Assembly: GCF_000559025.1 (NCBI RefSeq)
Contig: NZ_JAAN01000033.1
Location: 1 to 64,000, forward strand
Source: Luteimonas huabeiensis HB2
Lineage (GTDB): Bacteria > Pseudomonadota > Gammaproteobacteria > Xanthomonadales > Xanthomonadaceae
Length of the DNA: 64,000 nucleotides
Direction of reading: 5' to 3'
The position numbers and the translations under genes are program-made. The notes beneath the pieces are model-generated. The model was given only the letters and a program-made list of their open reading frames with translations. It was not told the origin of the DNA and ran no database searches. Shown here in pieces: positions 36,283 to 45,610 of this stretch. The first letter of the stretch is position 1. Every line of letters begins with the position of its first letter.

Positions 36283-36347
36283 TCGGCCCATGCCGTCCCG
36301 CCGGGCGCCCCTGGGCCGTCGTGGCGCGCGATGCCGAAGGCGTGTCC

Positions 36348-36595
36348 CTGCCCCAGCGAGCGGGGGACCATCTTGTTTTTCCCTTCCCCCGCAAGCGGGG
36401 ACCATTCTTGTTTTCCCTTCCCCCGCAAGCGGGGACCATTTTTTTTTCCCTTCCCCCGCAAGGCGGGAGAAGGGACGATATGCTCCCGCTTGCGGGAGAA
36501 GGAACAGCATGGCCCCGCTTGCGGGAGAAGGGACGATGCGGGCCCGCTTGCGGGAGAACGGACCGCATGCCCCCACTTGCGGGAAAGATGGCGGC
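36348..36595. repeat. Repeat array E, converging types
   Basis: The left part has reverse-orientation units of a CCCTTCCCCCGCAAGCGGGG type separated by T-rich linkers (runs of 5, 4 and 9 T), about 32 bp apart. It meets at about 36455-36475 a forward array with cores near 36460, 36489, 36518, 36547 and 36576, exact 29-bp steps. The junction forms one hybrid palindrome. It fills the 326 bp between the 239-aa gene and the UbiI-like gene. Confidence 0.82.
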
Positions 36596-36608
36596 GAGGG
36601 CGCCCGTC

Positions 36609-37793
36609 TCAGGGCGCCAGCCCGGAGGCGCGCCGCCACAGCGCCTGCGCCAGCGGCGGCAGGCGGCCGGCCAGGCCCAGCGCGTGCCCGCGCGTCAGCG
36701 TCAGCAGCGGGTCGTCGCTGGCATACACGCGCTGGATGCCGTCGAAGGCCCATGCGGCCACCGCGTTCTCGCTGCGGCGCCGGCGCGCCCAGCGCGCCAG
36801 CGCGTGCGGGCGTGCCCAGTCGGCGCCACGGTGGCGCGCGGCGGCCACCGCCGCGGCGAGATCCGCGACGTCGCGCAGGCCCAGATTGACCCCTTGCCCC
36901 GCCAGCGGATGCACCACGTGCGCCGCGTCGCCCAGCGCCAGCACCCGTCCGGCGAACTGGCGCTCGGCCAGCTGGCGGCGCAGCGGGAACGCGACCCGGC
37001 GCGACAGCGGCCGCGCCTCCCCCAGCCAGCCGTCGAAGGCGCGGGTCAGCGCCTGGCCGAAGGCCGCGTCGTCGAGCGCCAGCACGCGCTCGGCCTCGTC
37101 GTCCGGCAGGCTCCACACGATCGAGCTGCTGCCGTCGGCGCAGGGCAGGAAGGCCAGCGGTCCGCCGACCAGGAAGCGCTGCCGCGCGCTGGCCTGGTGC
37201 GGGCGTTCGGTGCCCACGTAGGCCACCACGCCGCGCTGGCCGTAGGCGTGGCGAGCGATGCCGATCCCGGCCAGCCGGCGCAAGGTGGATTCGGCGCCGT
37301 CGGCGGCGATCGCCACCCGCGCGGCGACGCGGCCGCCGTCGTCCAGGCGCAGGGCCACGGCGTCGCCGGATTCCTCCAGCGCCTCCACCGCCGCCGGGCA
37401 GCGCAGGGCGACCCCGGCCGGCGGCAGCGCGGCCCACAGCCGGTCGGTCAGCAGCGCCTGCTCCACGATCCAGCCCAGCGCCTCGCGACCGTAGGCGTCG
37501 GCATCGAAGCGCAGTTCGTCGCCGCCGGCCGCGTCGCGCACCTGCATGCGGCGGTAGGGCTGCGCGCGCGCGGCGCGCACCGCATCCCAGGCGCCGAGGC
37601 GATCGAGCAGCGCGACGGCGTCGGCGGCCAGCGCGTACACCCGCAGGTCCGGCGCCTCGGCCGACCAGGCGGGCGGGCGCCGCCGCTCCACCAGGGCCAC
37701 GTCCAGGCCCTCGCGCGCCAGCGCCAGCGCGCAGGCCGCGCCGACCACGCCGCCGCCGACCACCACCGCATCGTGGCGGGCGCGCCGGTTCAT
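36609..37793 (-). CDS. ubiI: UbiI/VisC-like FAD-dependent ubiquinone hydroxylase
   Basis: 394-aa flavoprotein monooxygenase of the UbiH/UbiI/UbiF family. The FAD loop VVGGGVVGAACALAL starts at about residue 10, the DG fingerprint is ADGAESTLRRLAGI near 165, and the second FAD motif LGDAAHVVHPLAGQGVNLGLRD near 284-305. It hydroxylates the ubiquinone ring, probably at C5. It overlaps ubiH by four bases, forming the ubiH-ubiI pair typical of gammaproteobacteria. The choice of UbiI over UbiF rests on this context and is less certain than the family. Confidence 0.85.
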   Translation of the reverse strand: MNRRARHDAVVVGGGVVGAACALALAREGLDVALVERRRPPAWSAEAPDLRVYALAADAVALLDRLGAWDAVRAARAQPYRRMQVRDAAGGDELRFDADAYGREALGWIVEQALLTDRLWAALPPAGVALRCPAAVEALEESGDAVALRLDDGGRVAARVAIAADGAESTLRRLAGIGIARHAYGQRGVVAYVGTERPHQASARQRFLVGGPLAFLPCADGSSSIVWSLPDDEAERVLALDDAAFGQALTRAFDGWLGEARPLSRRVAFPLRRQLAERQFAGRVLALGDAAHVVHPLAGQGVNLGLRDVADLAAAVAAARHRGADWARPHALARWARRRRSENAVAAWAFDGIQRVYASDDPLLTLTRGHALGLAGRLPPLAQALWRRASGLAP

Positions 37794-38995
37794 GCCGCAC
37801 CCCGCCGGCACAGCGCCGGCACGTCGTCGCCGCGATAGCCCATGGCGCCCCCGGCCAGCCGCGCCTGCAGGCCGCCGTGGTCGCCATCCAGCGCCAGCAG
37901 GCCGAGGCTGCGCAGCGGCCGCAGCAGCCCGCTCGGGTTGGCGGTCAACCGCGCCAGGCCGTCGGAGAACGCCAGCGTGCGCGCGCGGTCCTCGCGCCGG
38001 CGCCGTGCGTAGTCGCTCAGGGCCGCGTCGCCGGGGCCGTGGGCGGCGATCGCCTCGGCCAGTACCAGCGCATCGCGCAGCCCCAGGTTGAAGCCCTGGG
38101 CGCCGATCGGGTGCAGGGTCTGCGCGGCGTTGCCCACCAGCGCCGCGCGCGGCGCGATGGTGCGCTCGGCGACCCGCCGGCGCAGCGGATACGCGCTGCG
38201 CGGCCCCGTTTCCAGCAGGCGCCCGGCGCGCCAGCCGAACGCGGTCTGCACTCGCGCCAGGAACGCCGTATCGTCCAGCGCCTCGACGGCGTCCGCCTCC
38301 TCGGCGGGCACGCCGTGGACCAGCCCGTAGTGGCCATCGCCGCGCGGCAGCAGCGCGGTCGGACCGCTGTCGGTCAGCCGCTCCCAGGCGACGCCGTGCG
38401 GCGGCCGCGCCGCGCGCACCCGCGCCACCATCAAGGTCTGCCGGTAGTCGTGATCGGCGGTGTCGATGCCGAGGCCGGCGCGCACCACGCTGCCGGTGCC
38501 GTCGGCACCGACCAGCAGGCGCGCGCGCAACGTGTCCGGGCCGCCCTCGGTCTGCAGGCGCACGCGCCGCGCCTCGCCCTCGACCGCGCTGTCCAGGTAG
38601 CGCGCCGGCCGGTAGCGGGCCAGCCTCGGCAGCTCGGCCAGCCGCGCTTCCAGGGCCTGGCCGAAGTCGCGCGCCACCACCACCTGGCCGAACGCGCTGC
38701 GCCCATAGTCGGCCGCGCGCAACCGCAACCGGCCGAAATCGCCGGCGCGGCTGACGTGGATCTCGGCGATCGCCCCGCCCGGCGCGCGCAGGTGCTGCAT
38801 CACCCCGAGCGCGCCCAGCGCGTTGACGGTGGCATCGGCGAAGCTCAGGTTGCGCTGGTCGAACACCGCCGGCAACGCACCGGGCGGGCTCGCCTCGACC
38901 AGGCCGACGTCGAGGTCGAGCCGGGCCAGCGCGATGGCGAGGCTGGCGCCGACCAGGCCGCCGCCGACGATCAGCACGTCGTGGATAGGGTCCAT
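37790..38995 (-). CDS. ubiH: 2-octaprenyl-6-methoxyphenyl hydroxylase UbiH
   Basis: 401-aa FAD monooxygenase of ubiquinone synthesis. FAD loop LIVGGGLVGASLAIAL at about residue 8, FDQRNLSFADATVNALGALG near 46-65, and the UbiH-type second FAD motif GNAAQTLHPIGAQGFNLGLRDAL near 293-315 (GNAAQ rather than GDAAH separates it from UbiI). First gene of the ubiH-ubiI operon. A TATCAT hexamer ends 8 nt before the ATG, with no ribosome-binding site, suggesting a leaderless message. Divergent from the BtuM-like gene. Confidence 0.92.
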   Translation of the reverse strand: MDPIHDVLIVGGGLVGASLAIALARLDLDVGLVEASPPGALPAVFDQRNLSFADATVNALGALGVMQHLRAPGGAIAEIHVSRAGDFGRLRLRAADYGRSAFGQVVVARDFGQALEARLAELPRLARYRPARYLDSAVEGEARRVRLQTEGGPDTLRARLLVGADGTGSVVRAGLGIDTADHDYRQTLMVARVRAARPPHGVAWERLTDSGPTALLPRGDGHYGLVHGVPAEEADAVEALDDTAFLARVQTAFGWRAGRLLETGPRSAYPLRRRVAERTIAPRAALVGNAAQTLHPIGAQGFNLGLRDALVLAEAIAAHGPGDAALSDYARRRREDRARTLAFSDGLARLTANPSGLLRPLRSLGLLALDGDHGGLQARLAGGAMGYRGDDVPALCRRGAA

Positions 38996-39002
38996 GGCGC
39001 CG

Positions 39003-39008
39003 ATGATA
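39003..39008 (-). promoter_or_regulatory. Predicted -10 box of ubiH
   Basis: TATCAT on the minus strand, 8 nt from the ubiH ATG; predicted start at or just before the first codon. Confidence 0.35.
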
Positions 39009-39049
39009 CCGGCCGGCGCCCGGGACGGGCCTTTCGCGCGCGCAGCGCC

Positions 39050-39055
39050 TAGAAT
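39050..39055 (+). promoter_or_regulatory. Predicted -10 box of the btuM-like gene
   Basis: TAGAAT, 29 bp before the ATG at 39085, divergent from the ubiH promoter. No cobalamin riboswitch fits in the 89 bp between the genes. Confidence 0.4.
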
Positions 39056-39084
39056 GCGGCCAAGACACTCCCGGGAGCCGCCCG

Positions 39085-39693
39085 ATGACCTCCACCGACC
39101 GCGCCGCTTCGGCCGCCGTTCCGACCGCCGCGCTGATCTTCGCCGCGCTCGCCGTGCTGCTGGCGGCCACCCGCGTGCACCACTTCGCCGCGATCCCGGA
39201 CGCCTCGTGGGCGGTGTTCTTCCTCGGCGGCCTCTATCTGCACCGGCACGCGCGCCGCGCGTTCCCGGCGCTGATGGCGCTGGCGGTGCTGGTCGACTGG
39301 GCGGTGATCCGCGGTCAGGGCCTGAGCTTCTGGCAGCACTACTGCGTCTCGCCGGCGTACTGGTGCCTGATCGGCGCCTACCTGCTGCTGTGGGCCGGCG
39401 GCGCCTGGGTCGCGCGCAGGCCGCTGGCGCTCGACCTGCGCACCCTCGGCCGGCTCGCGCTGGCGGTGGTCGCCTCCGCCGCCGCCTGCCAGCTGGTGGC
39501 CCAGGGCAGCTTCTACTGGATCAGCGCCAGCGTCGCCGCCCCGACCGTGGCCGGCTGGTGGAAGAACTACACCGACTGGCTGCCGGCCTACCTGGGCACG
39601 ATGGCGCTGTACGTCGCGCTGGCCGCCGCGCTGCATGCCGCCGCGCTGCAGCTGACCACGGCGGCCGCCCAGCGCCGCGGCCGCATCGCCTGA
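39085..39693 (+). CDS. btuM: BtuM-like cobalamin transporter
   Basis: 202-aa protein with about six transmembrane helices. ATRVHHFAAIPDASWAVFFLGGLYL (about 28-52, in the first two helices) and QHYCVSPAYWCLIGAYLLLW (about 85-104) match my recollection of the BtuM family, solitary B12 importers in which a Cys in this region ligates cobalt; Cys87 and Cys94 are candidates. The next intact gene makes adenosylcobalamin, which supports the call. Topology and context are seen; the transport role is inferred. Confidence 0.72.
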   Translation: MTSTDRAASAAVPTAALIFAALAVLLAATRVHHFAAIPDASWAVFFLGGLYLHRHARRAFPALMALAVLVDWAVIRGQGLSFWQHYCVSPAYWCLIGAYLLLWAGGAWVARRPLALDLRTLGRLALAVVASAAACQLVAQGSFYWISASVAAPTVAGWWKNYTDWLPAYLGTMALYVALAAALHAAALQLTTAAAQRRGRIA

Positions 39694-39707
39694 CCGGCCG
39701 CCCGCAC

Positions 39708-39755
39708 GTGGGCCACCGCCTCTCCCGCATCTACACCCGGACCGGCGACGACGGC
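39708..39755 (+). repeat. Partial duplicate of the pduO 5' end
   Basis: 48 bp matching the first 48 bp of pduO (39917-39964) at 45 positions. The three differences are the start codon (GTG for ATG) and two silent third-position changes (TAC/TAT, CGG/CGT). After base 48 similarity stops. The copies are 209 bp apart. Confidence 0.9.
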
Positions 39756-39917
39756 GGGCATCGCCCGACGACGACGGCCGCACGTCCTGCGCGCCCGTCG
39801 TCGCGAGCGACCGAGCGGCGGCGCCCGGCCGCCCGCCGCCGGGCGCCTGCCGGCGCCCGCGCCCGGGCATCCTGCCCGGGACGTCGTGCCTACCGGCTCC
39901 GCACGGACATCGGCTGA
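39708..39917 (+). CDS. Possible 69-aa upstream ORF sharing the PduO N-terminus
   Basis: Reading from the GTG of the duplicate gives VGHRLSRIYTRTGDDG, identical to PduO residues 2-16, then 53 residues rich in Arg, Ala and Pro without recognisable fold. It ends in a TGA that overlaps the pduO ATG (TGATG). The overlap would allow translational coupling, but the composition after the shared part is that of random high-GC reading frame. It may be a decayed or inserted fragment rather than a protein. Confidence 0.3.
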   Translation: MGHRLSRIYTRTGDDGGHRPTTTAARPARPSSRATERRRPAARRRAPAGARARASCPGRRAYRLRTDIG

Positions 39918-40471
39918 TGGGCCACCGCCTCTCCCGCATCTATACCCGTACCGGCGACGACGGCACGACGGGGCTCGGCGACGGCAGTCGGGTGGCGAAG
40001 GACTCGGCGCGCGTGGCCGCCTACGGCACCGTGGACGAGGCCAACGCCTGCCTCGGCCTGCTGCTGGCCTGCGAACTCCCGGAAGACGTGCGCGAGCTGC
40101 TCACCGCGCTCCAGCACCAGTTGTTCGACCTCGGCGGCGAGCTGTGCATCCCCGGCCACGCGGCGATCGACGACGCCGACATCGAGCGCCTGGAAGCGCA
40201 CCTGGATCGCTACAACGCCGATCTGCCCGCGCTGAAGGATTTCATCCTGCCCGGCGGCGGCGAGGCCGCGGCGCGCTGCCATGTCGCGCGCACGGTAGTG
40301 CGCCGCGCCGAGCGCGAGACGGTCGCGCTGTCGCGCCAGGAGCGGGTGCGCCCGCAGGCGGTGCGCTACCTCAACCGCCTGTCCGATCTGCTGTTCGTGC
40401 TGTCGCGGGTGCTGGCCCGCGCCGGCGGCCACGGCGAGACGCTGTGGCGCCACGAACGCCGCGGCGGATGA
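39917..40471 (+). CDS. pduO: PduO-type ATP:cob(I)alamin adenosyltransferase
   Basis: 184-aa adenosyltransferase that attaches the 5'-deoxyadenosyl group to cob(I)alamin, making coenzyme B12. The N-terminal ATP-binding stretch IYTRTGDDGTTGLGDGSRV (about 8-26), AYGTVDEANACLGL, and the C-terminal FILPGGGEAAARCHVARTVVRRAERE region with the key Arg/Glu are all present. With the BtuM-like transporter upstream this forms a B12 uptake-and-activation unit. Its first 48 bp are duplicated 209 bp upstream. The next gene overlaps by four bases. Confidence 0.95.
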   Translation: MGHRLSRIYTRTGDDGTTGLGDGSRVAKDSARVAAYGTVDEANACLGLLLACELPEDVRELLTALQHQLFDLGGELCIPGHAAIDDADIERLEAHLDRYNADLPALKDFILPGGGEAAARCHVARTVVRRAERETVALSRQERVRPQAVRYLNRLSDLLFVLSRVLARAGGHGETLWRHERRGG

Positions 40472-41388
40472 GCCTGCCGGTCTACACCCATTCCGCCTGC
40501 CTGGGCCACGACACCGGCCCGGGCCATCCCGAATCGTCCCAGCGCCTGGCCGCGGTGATCCAGGCCCTGCACGATCAACTGCCGGGGCTGGACTGGCGCG
40601 AGGCGCCGCGGGCGACGCGCGGGCAGCTGCTGCGCGTGCACGACGAGCATTTGCTGGAAGCCGTGCTGGAGCATTCGCCGGCCGCGCGCACCCAGCTCGA
40701 TCCCGACACCGTGCTGTCGCCCTCTTCCGGCGAGGCGGCGCTGCGCGCGGCCGGCGCCGGCGTCGCGGCGGTGGACGCGGTCATGCACGGCGACGCCGAG
40801 CGCGCGTTCTGCGCCGTGCGGCCGCCCGGCCACCACGCCACCGGCGGCCAGGCGATGGGCTTCTGCCTGTTCAACAACGTCGCCGTGGCCGCCGCCCATG
40901 CGCTCGACAAGCACGGGCTGTCGCGCGTGGCCGTGGTCGACTTCGATGTCCACCACGGCAACGGCACCCAGGCGATCTTCGAGGCCGAACCGCAGGTGCT
41001 GTACCTCAGCTCGCACCAGCAGGGGCTGTTTCCCCACAGCGGCGCGCGCCGCGAGCGCGGACTGGGCAACATCATGAACGTGCCGCTGCCGCCCGGCACG
41101 GGCAGCCGCATGTTCCAGGAAGCGTGGGTCGAGCGGCTGCTGCCCGAGCTGGAAGCGTTCCGCCCGCAGCTGGTGCTGATCTCGGCCGGGTTCGATGCGC
41201 ACTGGCGCGACCCGCTGGCGCAGATGCAGCTCGACGCCGCCGACTTCGCCTGGCTGACCGGCGAACTGTGCGCGATCGCCGGCCAGCACGCGGCCGGGCG
41301 CGCGGTGTCGCTGCTGGAGGGCGGCTACGACCTGCAGGCGCTGCGCGAGTGCAGCGTCGCGCATGTGCGCGCGCTGATGGCCGGCTGA
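40468..41388 (+). CDS. Histone deacetylase-family (arginase-fold) deacetylase
   Basis: 306-aa class II HDAC-like enzyme (acetoin utilisation/acetylpolyamine amidohydrolase group). Zinc and catalytic motifs are RPPGHHATGGQAMGFCLFNN (about 117-136), DFDVHHGNGTQAIF (Asp and His ligands, about 158-171) and SAGFDAHWRDPL (about 242-253), then LLEGGYDL. It removes acyl groups from lysine or polyamines in the cytoplasm; the substrate is not predictable. Coupled to pduO by an ATGA overlap; converges on msrB nine bases on. Confidence 0.92.
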   Translation: MSLPVYTHSACLGHDTGPGHPESSQRLAAVIQALHDQLPGLDWREAPRATRGQLLRVHDEHLLEAVLEHSPAARTQLDPDTVLSPSSGEAALRAAGAGVAAVDAVMHGDAERAFCAVRPPGHHATGGQAMGFCLFNNVAVAAAHALDKHGLSRVAVVDFDVHHGNGTQAIFEAEPQVLYLSSHQQGLFPHSGARRERGLGNIMNVPLPPGTGSRMFQEAWVERLLPELEAFRPQLVLISAGFDAHWRDPLAQMQLDAADFAWLTGELCAIAGQHAAGRAVSLLEGGYDLQALRECSVAHVRALMAG

Positions 41389-41397
41389 GACGGCGCC

Positions 41398-41808
41398 TCA
41401 GCCAGGCGCGTCGGCGGGCACGAAATCCAGCGCGGCGGAGTTGATGCAGTAGCGCAGGCCGGTCGGCCGCGGGCCGTCCGGAAACACGTGGCCCAGGTGC
41501 GAGGCGCAGCGCGCGCACTTGACCTCGACCCGGCGCATGCCGTGGCTGTCGTCGGCATGCTCGCTCACCGCTTCCGCCGAGACCGGCGCGTAGAAGCTCG
41601 GCCAGCCGCTGCCCGAATCGTACTTGGTCGCCGAATCGAACAGCGCCGCGCCGCAGGCCACGCAACGGTAGAGGCCTTCGGCCTTGTGGTTCCAGTAGCG
41701 GCCGGTGAACGGCGGTTCGGTGGCCGAGCAGCGGCAGACCGCGAACTGCTCCGGGGTCAGCCGTTCGCGCCATTCAGCCTCGGTTTTGCCAGGGGGAACA
41801 GCGGTCAT
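41398..41808 (-). CDS. msrB: Peptide methionine sulfoxide reductase MsrB
   Basis: 136-aa MsrB, reducing methionine-R-sulfoxide. Two zinc-binding CxxC pairs (CVAC near residue 48, CARC near 97), [11 protein letters not shown] (substrate Trp) and the catalytic Cys in [11 protein letters not shown] near 120 are present, and a resolving-Cys candidate lies in CRCSATE. CGGAGCG precedes the ATG. Complements MsrA, encoded 12.6 kb away. Divergent from lptD. Confidence 0.94.
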   Translation of the reverse strand: MTAVPPGKTEAEWRERLTPEQFAVCRCSATEPPFTGRYWNHKAEGLYRCVACGAALFDSATKYDSGSGWPSFYAPVSAEAVSEHADDSHGMRRVEVKCARCASHLGHVFPDGPRPTGLRYCINSAALDFVPADAPG

Positions 41809-41907
41809 GATGCGCTCCGGGAAGGTGACCCACCCTAGGTTGGGCTGCATTGCCGCTTCGCAAGGGATGCGGCATTCTGGCGGCCGTTTGCCTCCACGGG
41901 ATCCCGC

Positions 41908-44298
41908 GTGCGCCCTGCCCTCCGACTGCTGCCCCTGCCGTTGTGCATCGCGTTCTCGCTCGGCGCCACGGCGCAGGCGCAAGAGTGGGACTGGGACCGC
42001 GAGCCGCCCGAGGACTGGCGCCTGTGCCCGCTGGAGGACGCGGTGCCGGTGTTCCCGGACGCGCCGCAGCCGGTCGGCACCTCCGCCGACCGCCAGCAGC
42101 AGCCCACCGACATCGACGGCGACAGCGTCTCCGGCGTGCGCGACGAGGTCATCAATTTCGACGGCAACGTCACCCTGCGCCGCGGCGACCAGTTCCTGGC
42201 CACCGACAACCTCGACTACAACGAGGAGACCGGCCACTACGTCGCCGACGGCAGCGTGCGCTACCAGGACTCGGGCATGCGCATCGTGGCCGAGCGCCTG
42301 CGCGGCAACCCCGACCAGGACATGCACGAGATCGAGAACGTGCAGTACCAGCTCATCGAGCGCCGCGGCAACGGCCGCGCCGACCGCGCCGAGATGGTCG
42401 GCGACCTGGGCTCGATGTACGGGTCCACCTATTCCACCTGCCCGCCCGAGGACCGCCACTGGGAGCTGCGTGCGCGGCAGATCGACGTGGATACCGAGAG
42501 CGGCTGGGGCACGGCACGTGGCGCGTCGCTGCGGCTGGGGCGGTTCCCGCTCCTGTATATGCCCTACTTCCGCTTCCCGGTCGACGACCGCCGCAAGACC
42601 GGCCTGCTGTACCCGGGCATCGACTACAGCGGCCGCAACGGCTTCGACTACCGGCAGCCGATCTACCTGAACCTGGCGCCGAACTACGACATGACCCTGG
42701 AGCCGCGGATCATGACCGACCGCGGCTTCATGCTCGGCACCGAGGCCCGCTACCTGTCGCGCCGCGGCGGCGCGGAGCTGTACTTCGAGTACCTGCCCTC
42801 CGACGACATCACCGCGCGCGAGCGCCAGGAGGAGATCGACCTCGGCATCCCCGAGGAGAACCGTCGCGAGGAAGACCGCGGCATGTTCCAGTTCTCCGGA
42901 TCGCACCGCTTCAACCGCACCTGGCAGGCGCGCGGCAACCTCAACTGGATCAGCGACCCCCGCTACCTGGAGGACATGAGCAGCAGCCTGACCGCGGGCT
43001 CGCCGATCTCCATCGTCAGCACCGCCGGGCTCTACGGCCGCGGCCGCTACTGGGAAGCCGGCCTGATGGCCGACTACAATCAGCTGGCCGACTACACGCT
43101 GTCGGAGCGGAACCTGCCCTACAACCGCCTGCCGCGGCTGTTCGGCTCCTGGGAGCAGCCGTTCCGGCCCTGGCTGGTGGCCGGCCTGGACGTGGACCTG
43201 ACCCGGTTCGCCGCCACCGACGACCAGCGCTACGGCGGCAGCCGCTTCGATGCCAAGCCCTACGTCTCCTTTCCGCTCGAAGGCGCGGCGTGGTTCGTGC
43301 GACCGACCCTGGCCTGGCGCAGCACCGCCTACCAGTTGGACGAGAGACTCGCGCAATCCCTGGCGCTCGAAGGCGCCGAGCCCGACCGCTCGCCGACCCG
43401 CAACCAGCCGATCGCCAGCGTCGATGCCGGCCTGTTCTTCGACCGCGACACCGTCTTCCGCGGCGACCGCTACCTGCACACGCTGGAGCCGCGCCTGTTC
43501 TACCTGAACTCGCCGTACCGCAACCAGGACAACCTGCCGCTGTTCGATACCCGCGCGCTGACCTTCAGCTGGGGCCAGCTGTTCCGCGACAACCGCTTCT
43601 CCGGCGGCGACCGCCAGGCCGACGCCAACCAGATGACCGTGGCGCTGACCACGCGCCTGATCCGCGAGTCCGACGGCCTCGAGAAGCTGTCGGCCAGCAT
43701 CGGCCAGATCCGCTACTTCGACGATTCCCGGGTCGGCCTGAATCCGAAGGCGCCGCCGGTCGAGTCCGGCGAGTCCTCCTGGGTGGCCGAGGCCGCCTAC
43801 GCGATCAACGACCGCTGGACCCTGAACGCCGGCTACCAGTGGGATCCCAAGATCCGCCGCGACGACCTGATCAGCGTGCGCAGCCGCTACCTGATCGGCG
43901 ACGACGGCATCGCCAATCTCGGCTACCGCTACCGCCGCGAGCTGCTGGAGCAGGTGGACTTCTCCTTCCTGTACCCGCTGTCGCCGGCCTGGAGCCTGGT
44001 CGGGCGCTACTACTACTCGCTGAAGGACTCCTCGCTGCTGGAAAGCATCGCCGGCGTGCAATGGGACAGCTGCTGCGTGACGGTGCGCCTGGTCGGCCGC
44101 CGCTACGTGCGCAACCGCATCGGCGAGATGAACGACGCCATCCAGCTCGAGGTCGAGCTGAAGGGCCTGGGCTCGCTCGGCGCCAACACGGAGGACCGCC
44201 TGCGGCGTGCTATTCTCGGCTACTACCGAGACGACCTCTATCTCGTCCCGCCGTCGGATCTGCGCGGCGATCCCGTCCAAATCGACCCCATCCAATAA
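41908..44298 (+). CDS. lptD: LPS-assembly protein LptD
   Basis: 796-aa outer-membrane protein that with LptE inserts lipopolysaccharide into the outer leaflet. A signal peptide ends near ATAQAQ, an OstA/LptA-like beta-jellyroll domain spans about 60-200 ([23 protein letters not shown] in parts), and the C-terminal beta-barrel carries [24 protein letters not shown] and [15 protein letters not shown] blocks with the conserved Cys pair. Start codon is GTG at 41908, which gives a proper signal peptide. surA starts one base before it ends. Confidence 0.95.
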   Translation: MRPALRLLPLPLCIAFSLGATAQAQEWDWDREPPEDWRLCPLEDAVPVFPDAPQPVGTSADRQQQPTDIDGDSVSGVRDEVINFDGNVTLRRGDQFLATDNLDYNEETGHYVADGSVRYQDSGMRIVAERLRGNPDQDMHEIENVQYQLIERRGNGRADRAEMVGDLGSMYGSTYSTCPPEDRHWELRARQIDVDTESGWGTARGASLRLGRFPLLYMPYFRFPVDDRRKTGLLYPGIDYSGRNGFDYRQPIYLNLAPNYDMTLEPRIMTDRGFMLGTEARYLSRRGGAELYFEYLPSDDITARERQEEIDLGIPEENRREEDRGMFQFSGSHRFNRTWQARGNLNWISDPRYLEDMSSSLTAGSPISIVSTAGLYGRGRYWEAGLMADYNQLADYTLSERNLPYNRLPRLFGSWEQPFRPWLVAGLDVDLTRFAATDDQRYGGSRFDAKPYVSFPLEGAAWFVRPTLAWRSTAYQLDERLAQSLALEGAEPDRSPTRNQPIASVDAGLFFDRDTVFRGDRYLHTLEPRLFYLNSPYRNQDNLPLFDTRALTFSWGQLFRDNRFSGGDRQADANQMTVALTTRLIRESDGLEKLSASIGQIRYFDDSRVGLNPKAPPVESGESSWVAEAAYAINDRWTLNAGYQWDPKIRRDDLISVRSRYLIGDDGIANLGYRYRRELLEQVDFSFLYPLSPAWSLVGRYYYSLKDSSLLESIAGVQWDSCCVTVRLVGRRYVRNRIGEMNDAIQLEVELKGLGSLGANTEDRLRRAILGYYRDDLYLVPPSDLRGDPVQIDPIQ

Positions 44299-45599
44299 TG
44301 AAGACATCCCTCCTGTCCCTGCTGGCGGCGCTGCTGCTGTTCGGCCTCCAAGTCCATGCGCAAGAGGTGCAGCCGCTGGAGCGCATCGCCGCGGTGGTGG
44401 ACGAGGACGTGATCCTGCAGAGCGAGCTCGACCGCGCGGTGGCCAACGTGCTGGCCCAGTACGAGGGCCGCAGCGACCAGCTGCCGCCGCGCGAGATCCT
44501 GGAGCGCCAGGTGCTGGAGCGGCTGGTGCTGGTGCGCCTGCAGACGGCGCGTGCGGCGCAGATGGGCGTGCGCGTGAGCGACGCCGAGGTCGACGGCGCG
44601 GTCGGCATGATCGCGCAGCAGAACGGCTTCACCCCCGACCAGTTGCGCCAGCAGCTGGCCGCCGACGGCCTGTCGTTCGACGAGTTCCGCAATTCGCTGC
44701 GCGAGGAACTGATGATCCAGCGCCTGCGCCAGCGCTTCGCGCAGACCCGCATCGTGGTCAGCGATGCCGAGGTGGATGCCGCCCTGGAGAACCAGGCCGG
44801 CGGCCGCCAGTACCAGCTCGCGCACATCCTGGTCGCCCTGCCCGACGGCGCCACGCCGGAGCAGATCGCCACCGCCGAGCAGAAGATCGAGGGCGTGAAG
44901 GGCCTGATCGACCGCGGCGAGATGGCCTTCGCGGCCGCGGCCGTGCGCTATTCCGACAGCCCCAACGCGCTGGAGGGCGGCGACCTGGGCTGGCGCTCGC
45001 TCGACGAGATCCCGACCGCGTTCGCCGGTGCGATCCAGTCGCTGCAGCCGGGCCAGATCATCGGCCCGATGCGCGGCCCGAGCGGCTTCCAGCTCCTGCA
45101 GCTGGTCGACGTCCGCGACGCCGAAGGCCCGGGCACGGTGACCCAGTACCAGGCCCGCCACATCCTGATCCGCAGCGGCGGCGACGTCAGCGACGACCAG
45201 GCGCGCGCGCGCGCGGCCACCCTGCGCGCGCGGATCGAGGGCGGCGCCGACTTCGCCGAGCTGGCCCAGGAGCACTCCGACGACACCGTCTCGCGCGAGC
45301 GCGGCGGCGATCTGGGCTGGTTCACCATCGACCAGTTCGGCCCCGACTTCGGCGCGCAGGTGGCCGGGCTGGAAGACGGCGCGGTCTCCGAGCCGTTCAA
45401 GACCCAGGCCGGCTGGCACGTGGTGCAGCGCCTGGGCAGCCGCCAGACCGCGGCCAGCGACGACAACCGCCGCGCCCAGGTGCGCGAGGCGATCGGCCAG
45501 CGCAAGCTGGAGGACGAGTGGAACCGCTTCCTGCGCGAGATCCGCGGCGAGGCCTTCGTCGACGTGCGCAACGCGGCGGCGCCGGCCTCCGGCGGCTGA
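44298..45599 (+). CDS. surA: Periplasmic chaperone/peptidyl-prolyl isomerase SurA
   Basis: 433-aa SurA that escorts outer-membrane proteins, including LptD, across the periplasm. Signal peptide to about residue 21, N-terminal chaperone domain about 25-165, two parvulin (PpiC) domains at about 172-272 ([12 protein letters not shown]) and 285-385 ([12 protein letters not shown]), and a C-terminal helix. Its ATG overlaps the lptD stop (TAATG), consistent with coupled synthesis of client and chaperone. Confidence 0.96.
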   Translation: MKTSLLSLLAALLLFGLQVHAQEVQPLERIAAVVDEDVILQSELDRAVANVLAQYEGRSDQLPPREILERQVLERLVLVRLQTARAAQMGVRVSDAEVDGAVGMIAQQNGFTPDQLRQQLAADGLSFDEFRNSLREELMIQRLRQRFAQTRIVVSDAEVDAALENQAGGRQYQLAHILVALPDGATPEQIATAEQKIEGVKGLIDRGEMAFAAAAVRYSDSPNALEGGDLGWRSLDEIPTAFAGAIQSLQPGQIIGPMRGPSGFQLLQLVDVRDAEGPGTVTQYQARHILIRSGGDVSDDQARARAATLRARIEGGADFAELAQEHSDDTVSRERGGDLGWFTIDQFGPDFGAQVAGLEDGAVSEPFKTQAGWHVVQRLGSRQTAASDDNRRAQVREAIGQRKLEDEWNRFLREIRGEAFVDVRNAAAPASGG

Positions 45600-45610
45600 C
45601 GGGTCCGGTC

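Noticed and set aside
38996..39084. Cobalamin riboswitch upstream of the BtuM-like gene
   Set aside because: Only 89 bp separate it from divergent ubiH and no B12-box-like sequence is present.
41398..44307. A 969-codon frame antisense to lptD ending in msrB
   Set aside because: lptD is clearly the real gene; the antisense frame has no motifs until the msrB segment begins at 41808.
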